The position numbers and the translations under genes were made by a program. From contig JAGXHS010000036.1 in assembly GCA_024636075.1 (NCBI GenBank), positions 1 to 10,257 on the forward strand: a stretch of DNA of 10,257 bases. The letters are read 5' to 3'. The notes below the pieces were generated by a model that was given only the letters and a program-made list of their open reading frames with translations, did no database searches and was not told the DNA's origin. Below are positions 5,802-10,257 of the stretch, piece by piece. Source of the stretch: Propionibacteriaceae bacterium (GTDB lineage Bacteria > Actinomycetota > Actinomycetes > Propionibacteriales > Propionibacteriaceae). Position 1 is the first letter of the stretch, and each line of letters opens with the position of its first letter.

Positions 5802-6857
5802 ATGGTGAAGCCAATCAAGCCCCGGACCACCCGCGGGGCGGCACCGCGGCAATGGGCCACCACACCTGACTCGCTGCAGGCGTGGCGCTGGTACGTCAAC
5901 GGGCAACGCCAGGAGTGCGACGACCTGCAGCACGCCACCGAACAGGCGAAGCAGCGACAGGGCTTCGTCTGGCTGGGGCTGAAAGACCCCACCGACGAGG
6001 ACATGACCGGGTTCGCGCAGCAGTTCGACCTGCACCCACTCGCCATCGAGGACGCCGTCGAGGGCCACTCCCGATCGAAACTGGAGCAGTTCGGCGCCAC
6101 GTTGTTCATGGTCATCTCCACGGTGGCTTTCGTGGAGCACGCCTCGATCACCGAAGCTGCCGAGATCGTCTCGACCGGTCAGATCATGGTCTTCCTCGGT
6201 GAACACTTCGTGCTCACGGTTCGCCGCGGCGAGACCACTCCGCTGAACACCGTGCGGGATTCCCTGGAAGCTGATCCGCAAAGGATGGCGGAGGGCAGCC
6301 ACGTCGTGCTCTATGCGCTGCTGGATCGAATCGTCGACGACTACCAGGCGGTGGTGGCCGAGTTCGAGGAGGACGTCGACGAGGTGGATGAGCTGGTGTT
6401 CTCTCCCGACGGGGCACGTGAGGTCGACCGGGTCTACCTGCTGAAGAGGGAACTGATCGAGTTCAAACGAGCGGTCGCTCCGCTCGGCGCACCGCTGCAG
6501 GCGCTCGCCACCCGCAACTACCCGATGCTGCCGGAGAGTGCTCGCGCCTATTTCCGGGAGTTGGCCGATCACCACACCGAGGCCCGCGAGTCGATCAGTT
6601 CCTTCGAAGAGGTGCTCTCCACGCTGCTGCAGGCAGCTCTGGCGAGGGTCTCTGTGGCCGACAACGACGACTTGCGCAAGATGTCAGCGGCGGTGGCGAT
6701 CCTGGCCGTCCCGACGCTGCTGAGTGGTATCTACGGCATGAACTTCAGCTACATGCCGGAGCTGGCGTGGAAGTACGGCTACGTGGGGCTGATCGGTGTG
6801 ATGGCGATACTGATGGCGCTCACCTGGTGGTTGTTCCGCCACATCAAGTGGCTCTGA
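5802..6857 (+). CDS. corA: CorA-type magnesium/divalent metal transporter
   Basis: An inner-membrane pentameric Mg2+ channel/transporter of 351 residues. The family signature GMN is at 312-314 (SGIYGMNF), at the end of TM1 (about 293-312). It is followed by the short outside loop MPELAWKYGY, equivalent to the MPEL loop, and TM2 (about 325-346). The protein ends with a positively charged tail, RHIKWL. Residues 1-290 are the cytosolic funnel: an alpha/beta part with FVWLGLKDPT and HPLAIEDAVEGHSRSK, then the long acidic stalk and willow helices (EFEEDVDEVDELVF). The ATG at 5802 is two bases past the pepP stop, with AGGACGG further upstream as the only ribosome-binding-like site, so it probably relies on translational coupling. 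A much longer in-frame reading upstream exists but only shadows pepP. The stop is separated by three bases from the stop of the opposing methyltransferase gene. No magnesium riboswitch is seen. Confidence 0.95.
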   Translation: MVKPIKPRTTRGAAPRQWATTPDSLQAWRWYVNGQRQECDDLQHATEQAKQRQGFVWLGLKDPTDEDMTGFAQQFDLHPLAIEDAVEGHSRSKLEQFGATLFMVISTVAFVEHASITEAAEIVSTGQIMVFLGEHFVLTVRRGETTPLNTVRDSLEADPQRMAEGSHVVLYALLDRIVDDYQAVVAEFEEDVDEVDELVFSPDGAREVDRVYLLKRELIEFKRAVAPLGAPLQALATRNYPMLPESARAYFRELADHHTEARESISSFEEVLSTLLQAALARVSVADNDDLRKMSAAVAILAVPTLLSGIYGMNFSYMPELAWKYGYVGLIGVMAILMALTWWLFRHIKWL

Positions 6858-6860
6858 GGA

Positions 6861-7490
6861 TCAGCGTCGGGGCTGGCCGAGCACCTGGATGACCGCAGAC
6901 AGACCTTGGTGGGCCATTCCTTCGAAGACCCGCCGTTCGGCGATGCGGATGTCCAACGCCATGCCCGGCCATTCGTCGATCACCCGCTGGCGGGTCAGGA
7001 GCAACGCCTCGTTCCTGGGTCCGCCGGTCCCCAGACTCAGTTGGGCTGGGGTGTAGGACTCGATGATCAAAGTGGATCGATCCTTCATCCGGGGCGTCAA
7101 TGCCTCGCCCACCTGGCGTCGAAGCTCGGGAGCCAGATGGCAGAAGATCGACACCACCCCGTCCCAGGGGCCTTCCGCTGCGGGAGTGCCGATCCATTCG
7201 CCCAGTTCGGCGCAGTGCGTCTCGACGTTGACCCCACGCTGGTCTGCGAGCGCCCGAGCTTTCTGCACCGCCACTGCCGAGAAGTCAACACTCACCACGT
7301 GGTGACCCTGGCCGGCCAGCCAGACACCGTTTCGGCCCTCGCCGTCGCACAGCACCAGTACCCGGGCAGCGCGCGGCAGCATCACTTCCGCTTCGACCAG
7401 AAAGTTGTTGGGGCGAAAACCGTAGAGCAGGTTGGGATGCGAATACCGCTCGTCCCACCACTCGGCGCCACCTGATGGTGCCGGCGACAT
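6861..7490 (-). CDS. Class I SAM-dependent methyltransferase, substrate unknown
   Basis: A 209-residue cytosolic protein with a Rossmann-like methyltransferase fold. It opens with WWDERYSHPNLLYGFRPNNF, as in the TehB/thiopurine-methyltransferase-like group. The SAM-binding loop is VLVLCDGEGRN (44-54), where CDGEG replaces the common GCGxG. The acidic residue after strand 2 is D69 (VVSVDFS), and SIFCHLAP (114-121) is the motif IV region. The later segment YTPAQLSLGTGGPRN (146-160) is a hallmark I know for this group. The small size and lack of a target-recognition domain point to a small-molecule substrate, which I cannot name. The ATG at 7490 overlaps the stop of the upstream stress-protein gene as TGATG, so its translation is probably coupled; the local Shine-Dalgarno is weak. 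It converges on corA. Confidence 0.9.
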   Translation of the reverse strand: MSPAPSGGAEWWDERYSHPNLLYGFRPNNFLVEAEVMLPRAARVLVLCDGEGRNGVWLAGQGHHVVSVDFSAVAVQKARALADQRGVNVETHCAELGEWIGTPAAEGPWDGVVSIFCHLAPELRRQVGEALTPRMKDRSTLIIESYTPAQLSLGTGGPRNEALLLTRQRVIDEWPGMALDIRIAERRVFEGMAHQGLSAVIQVLGQPRR

Positions 7491-8080
7491 CAGCCGCCCA
7501 CGGGGGGTTCGCCGGATCCCTGCTGTGGCCGGTGTTGCTGATCGATGTACTGGGCGGGCCCCCACTGAGTCCCGCCGCGACTTTCGCGACGGGCCAGGAG
7601 GCTGCGGGACTGCTCGATCACTTTGTGCTCACCCAGCACCTCGTACCGGGTGGCGACGGTCGCCTGCACCGAGTTGAAGTCGCGGTGTCCGCGGGTGGCA
7701 GCGTGTGCCATGGCAGCTGCCAACACGCCCATCGCCATACCGATGAGCAGGGCGGTGAGCATGATCGACACGATCGACTGGCCTTGGAAGAGCAGCAGCA
7801 TGATGACACCGATGAACAATCCGGTGCCGATCCCTGAGACGGCACCCCCACCGATCACGGTTCCCCAGGTGCGTCGACCCAACACGCGCTCGACACTCTT
7901 CAGATCAGTGCCGACGATGACCAAGTTCTCCACCGGAAAACCTTCGTCGGCCAGGTAGTCCACCGCGGACTGCGCATCGGCATAGCTGTTGTAGATGGCA
8001 ACGGACTGAGGATACTTCAGCGGGATCAGGGCGCTGGGACTCACCTGGCCACGCCTGGCGGCTGCTGACTGGAACGACAT
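7490..8080 (-). CDS. General stress protein 17M-like membrane protein
   Basis: A 196-residue protein. The ATG at 8080 is preceded by GAGGAG with five bases between them. Residues 23-72 (YPQSVAIYNSYADAQSAV, then FPVENLVIVG) match the YflT/GSP17M-type domain, a small alpha/beta module found in bacterial general stress proteins. Two hydrophobic helices follow: about 74-98, glycine-rich (GTVIGGGAVSGIGTG), and about 103-127. After these comes a cytosolic tail with a second beta-like segment (NSVQATVATRYEVLG) and a Gln/Pro/Gly-rich end. There is no signal peptide, so both termini are probably cytosolic. The molecular function is unknown to me; the stress link comes from the family name only. It sits 52 bases after the CitE-like gene and overlaps the methyltransferase gene. 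Confidence 0.87.
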   Translation of the reverse strand: MSFQSAAARRGQVSPSALIPLKYPQSVAIYNSYADAQSAVDYLADEGFPVENLVIVGTDLKSVERVLGRRTWGTVIGGGAVSGIGTGLFIGVIMLLLFQGQSIVSIMLTALLIGMAMGVLAAAMAHAATRGHRDFNSVQATVATRYEVLGEHKVIEQSRSLLARRESRGGTQWGPAQYIDQQHRPQQGSGEPPVGG

Positions 8081-8132
8081 GGACACTCCTCGGTGACGAT
8101 GGCGTCTGCCCACAAAGGGCGACAACTCAAGC

Positions 8133-9062
8133 CTAGCCGGACAGTCCGGCCGCTTCCCCCTTGGCCACGATGGTGCGGGCCAGCCGCACCCCTGCCTCGT
8201 CGACCATCTCGTCGTCCACCACGATCGCGCCCACGGCACCGCCGGCGACATCGCTGGCGTGGGCGTACTCGGAAACTATTCGACGCGCTCGTTCCAGCTG
8301 GTCCGCCGGTGGTGTGAACACCTTGTTCCCCACCTCGACCTGGGCGGGATGCAGCACCCATTTGCCGTCATAGCCCAGGGCGGCGGCACGCTGCGCCGAC
8401 GCGGTGAAACCCTCCACGTCCCGGATTGCCACGTAGGGGCCGTCGATGGCCTGCAGCCCATGGGCACGGGCGGCGACCAGGATGGTGCTCAGCACGTGGT
8501 GGAACAGGTCACCGGGATAGGTCTCCAGTTGGGCGCCGACGTTCAGGCTCCCCATTCCCATCGATGCCATGAAGTCACCGGGACCGAAGACCAGCGAGCG
8601 CAGCCGTGGACTGGCGGCGGCGATCTCGTTCACGTGGGTCAAACCTGGGGCGTCCTCGATCTGGACCTCGATCCCGATCGAGCCCAGCGGCAGTTCGGCA
8701 GCCTGCTCGGCCTGGCTGAGCACCATGTCCAGCGCGGTGACATCCGCTGCGGACGCTGCCTTCGGCAACACCAGGGCATCAATCTTGGCGCCAGCCCGGG
8801 TGACCACCTGCCAGATGTCCTGCGTCGTCCACGGGGTGGTCCAGTCGTTGACCCGCACCGTGACCACACCGGCACGCCAGCTGCCGCTGTTCAGGGCCTC
8901 CACGATGCGATCACGGGATTCCTGCTTCACCGCCGGTGCGACGGCGTCCTCCAGGTCGAGGAACAGCGCATCCACATCAAGACCACGGGATTTGGCGATG
9001 AAACGGTCACTGGATCCGGGTACGGCGAGAACGGTTCGGCGGGCACGGTAGCTGTTCGTCAC
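8133..9062 (-). CDS. HpcH/HpaI-CitE family CoA-ester lyase (malyl-CoA lyase-like)
   Basis: A 309-residue TIM-barrel lyase. It cleaves or forms C-C bonds in beta-hydroxyacyl-CoA esters such as malyl-CoA, methylmalyl-CoA or citramalyl-CoA. Signatures: RRTVLAVPGSSDRF (8-21), LFLDLEDAV (33-41), TVRVN with R70, EVQIEDAPGLTHVNE with the magnesium ligand E136, FGPGDFMASMG with D163, AIDGPY (205-210) and GYDGKWVLHPAQVE (230-243). E136 and D163 have the same spacing as E141 and D168 in Rhodobacter malyl-CoA lyase. The FGPxDFMAS form and the C-terminal lid segment resemble actinobacterial malyl/beta-methylmalyl-CoA lyases of the ethylmalonyl-CoA pathway more than citrate-lyase subunits, and no citrate lyase alpha or gamma subunit is nearby. 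The GTG start at 9062 has AAGGTGG upstream, but a TAAGGT with -10 spacing overlaps it, so the transcript may be leaderless. The exact substrate is an inference. Confidence 0.92.
   Translation of the reverse strand: MTNSYRARRTVLAVPGSSDRFIAKSRGLDVDALFLDLEDAVAPAVKQESRDRIVEALNSGSWRAGVVTVRVNDWTTPWTTQDIWQVVTRAGAKIDALVLPKAASAADVTALDMVLSQAEQAAELPLGSIGIEVQIEDAPGLTHVNEIAAASPRLRSLVFGPGDFMASMGMGSLNVGAQLETYPGDLFHHVLSTILVAARAHGLQAIDGPYVAIRDVEGFTASAQRAAALGYDGKWVLHPAQVEVGNKVFTPPADQLERARRIVSEYAHASDVAGGAVGAIVVDDEMVDEAGVRLARTIVAKGEAAGLSG
8136..8150. repeat. Perfect inverted repeat at the end of the CitE-like gene
   Basis: GCCGGAC and GTCCGGC are separated by a single A. In RNA this gives at most a five- to six-pair stem with a small loop, overlapping the last codons (LSG). 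A second small element, GCCC-ACAAA-GGGC, lies at 8108-8120 in the 52-base gap before the next gene. Neither has a U-tract. They could attenuate read-through into the stress-protein gene or be a protein-binding site. Confidence 0.4.
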
Positions 9063-9068
9063 CCAACC

Positions 9069-9074
9069 ACCTTA
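9069..9074 (-). promoter_or_regulatory. Putative -10 element for the CitE-like gene
   Basis: TAAGGT on the minus strand is followed by exactly six bases and then the GTG at 9062, which is the spacing for a transcript that begins on its start codon. The same bases also resemble a Shine-Dalgarno (AAGGTGG), so both readings remain open. Confidence 0.35.
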
Positions 9075-9088
9075 AATCCTGTTCGCGG

Positions 9089-9094
9089 TAGCGT
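9089..9094 (+). promoter_or_regulatory. Putative -10 element for the MgtE-N/CBS gene
   Basis: TAGCGT is followed by exactly six bases and then the GTG at 9101. No Shine-Dalgarno is present between the in-frame stop at 9089-9091 and this GTG, so a leaderless transcript is the simplest explanation for how this start is used. Confidence 0.4.
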
Positions 9095-9100
9095 TGCCCT

Positions 9101-10257
9101 GTGCGTGCCACATCGAGTTCAATCTTCATCTCCCGCATCCGTGGCCTTCCCGTGATCACCAAGACCGGCGATCAAGTGGGCAAGGTGCGCGATGTGGTGA
9201 TCCAGCTGCGCACCGCCAACCGCCCTCCGCGCGTCAAGGGGCTGGTGGTTGAGCTGTTCGCCCGTCGGCGGGTCTTCCTGCCGATGGCGCGGGTGCACTC
9301 CATCGACGCACAGCAACTGGCGATCAACGCCCAGGTCAACGCCAACCGATTCGTGCGCCGCGATTCCGAGACCTTGGTGATCGACGATTTGTTCGATCGC
9401 ATCGTGCCGCGCAGTGGCGGACGGCAGGCGATCATCTTCGATCTGGCGATGAAAAGCTCCCGGCTGCGTGAGTGGGAGATCAGCGAGGTCGCCATCAGGG
9501 AGGCGCCGGCCGGAAGATTCAAGCTCGGCAATCGCGGTCAGGTGAGCATCCTCGACTGGCACGAGATCCCCAACCTGATCGTCACCTCCGAACAGTCCAC
9601 CGACCACTTCCTCGCAAGTCTCGCCGACATGAAACCCGCCGACGTGGCGCGGGAGCTGCACGACCTGCCGGAGGTACGCCGCGCCGAGGTGATCGACGCC
9701 TTGGACGATGAACAGCTCGCCAACGCCCTCGAGGAACTGCCGGAGGACGAGCAGGTGCAACTGATCTCCCAGTTGGAGACCGAACGTGCGGCCGACGTCC
9801 TTGAAGAAATGGATCCCGATGACGCGGCCGACCTGATCAAGGAACTCCCAGAAGAACTGGCCGAGGTGCTGCTGGGCCACATGGAACCCGACGAGGCCCG
9901 CGACGTCCGCAACCTGTTGAGTTACGACGACTTCACCGCAGGCGCGATGATGACTCCGGAGCCGGTGCTGCTGGGCCCCGATGCAAACGTCGCCGACGCC
10001 CTGGCGCGGGTGCGGATGGAGGAGGTGTCTCCTGCGTTGGCGTCCCTGGCCTTCGTCTGTCGCCCCCCGCTGGACACCCCCACCGGACGTTACCTGGGCG
10101 CTCTGCACATCCAACGGTTGCTGCGGGAACCACCGTCGGTGATGGTGTCGGGCCTGATGGACACCGATCTGGAGCCGCTGACGCCCGACAGCCCGCTACC
10201 GGAGGTGAGCCGCTACTTCGCCATCTACAACCTGGTGGTGGCTCCGGTGGTGAACAC
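9101..10257 (+). CDS. PRC-barrel / MgtE N-domain / CBS-domain protein, 3' truncated by the window
   Basis: An open frame of 385 codons that runs off the right edge. The GTG at 9101 is the only sensible start: an in-frame TAG lies at 9089-9091, and the product then begins with FISRIRGLPVITKTGDQVGK, a PRC-barrel-like opening. Domains in order: a beta-rich PRC-barrel-like region (about 7-85), a second similar beta region (about 95-165), an MgtE N-terminal helical superhelix (about 171-280) with acidic-leucine repeats such as ALEELPEDE and VLEEMDPDDAADLIKELP, and the start of a CBS pair (GAMMTPEPV from residue 281). In MgtE transporters these cytosolic domains sense magnesium and gate the pore. 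Actinobacterial homologues such as the mycobacterial one I recall near Rv1232c carry PRC, MgtE-N and CBS domains without the membrane pore. Whether this one has membrane helices cannot be seen here. It is divergent from the CitE-like gene across 38 bases. Confidence 0.9.
   Translation, partial: MRATSSSIFISRIRGLPVITKTGDQVGKVRDVVIQLRTANRPPRVKGLVVELFARRRVFLPMARVHSIDAQQLAINAQVNANRFVRRDSETLVIDDLFDRIVPRSGGRQAIIFDLAMKSSRLREWEISEVAIREAPAGRFKLGNRGQVSILDWHEIPNLIVTSEQSTDHFLASLADMKPADVARELHDLPEVRRAEVIDALDDEQLANALEELPEDEQVQLISQLETERAADVLEEMDPDDAADLIKELPEELAEVLLGHMEPDEARDVRNLLSYDDFTAGAMMTPEPVLLGPDANVADALARVRMEEVSPALASLAFVCRPPLDTPTGRYLGALHIQRLLREPPSVMVSGLMDTDLEPLTPDSPLPEVSRYFAIYNLVVAPVVN

Noticed and set aside
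6836..6852. GCCAC-atcaa-GTGGC at the end of corA as a terminator
   Set aside because: Only five base pairs with no U-tract and no extension of the stem; it is too weak to call.
8133..9062. Citrate lyase beta subunit as the specific function of the CitE-like gene
   Set aside because: No alpha, gamma or accessory citrate lyase genes are nearby, and the motif form fits stand-alone malyl-CoA-type lyases better.
9119..10114. A 331-codon minus-strand frame opposite the MgtE-N/CBS gene
   Set aside because: The plus strand carries clear PRC, MgtE-N and CBS signatures. The minus frame is a mirror of it, with no domain I can recognise.
1..10257. Mobile element, phage, CRISPR, toxin-antitoxin or biosynthetic cluster
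   Set aside because: No transposase, integrase, direct-repeat array, toxin-antitoxin pair or cluster enzyme is visible on either strand. All genes look like stable core genes.

Overview
The window looks like chromosomal core DNA of a high-GC actinobacterium. The evidence is GC-rich codon third positions, a methionine aminopeptidase with the actinobacterial N-terminal linker, a small acidic protein of a type I know from actinobacteria beside it, an actinobacterial-type RNase P RNA, and an Xaa-Pro aminopeptidase/CorA/methyltransferase/stress-protein/CBS-MgtE neighbourhood. I cannot name the genus. There are no insertion sequences, phage genes, CRISPR arrays, tRNAs or rRNAs. No stretch over about 300 bases lacks a gene.

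Layout. Left part (1-1971): the 3' end of an unrecognised protein gene (+) runs tail-to-tail into map (-). Map is divergent from a 76-aa protein with a Cys/His-containing head and an Asp/Glu tail (+), and RNase P RNA (rnpB, +) follows directly. Middle (1969-4177): a minus-strand pair, a coiled-coil C4 zinc-ribbon protein followed by an RNB-domain exoribonuclease. The RNB stop codon lies inside the last bases of rnpB, so the two RNA-processing genes collide head-on. Right of centre (4327-6857): pepP and corA form a tightly coupled plus-strand pair. Right (6861-9062): a minus-strand run of a CitE/malyl-CoA-lyase-like gene, a two-helix general-stress-type membrane protein, and a SAM methyltransferase, the last two joined by a TGATG overlap. 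Right edge (9101 onward): a PRC-barrel/MgtE-N/CBS protein runs off the window.

How the genes work together: protein maturation (Map, PepP), RNA processing and decay (RNase P RNA, RNB exonuclease), magnesium handling (CorA, MgtE-N/CBS protein) and acyl-CoA carbon metabolism (CitE-like lyase). These are housekeeping roles. I see no gene set that would make a new defence, mobile or biosynthetic system. The noteworthy signals are at nucleotide level. They are a 16-position stem-loop just past rnpB inside the opposing gene, an 11-bp inverted repeat that covers the pepP ribosome binding site, two back-to-back promoters in a 38-bp gap where both GTG starts look leaderless, and a likely leaderless start for map.
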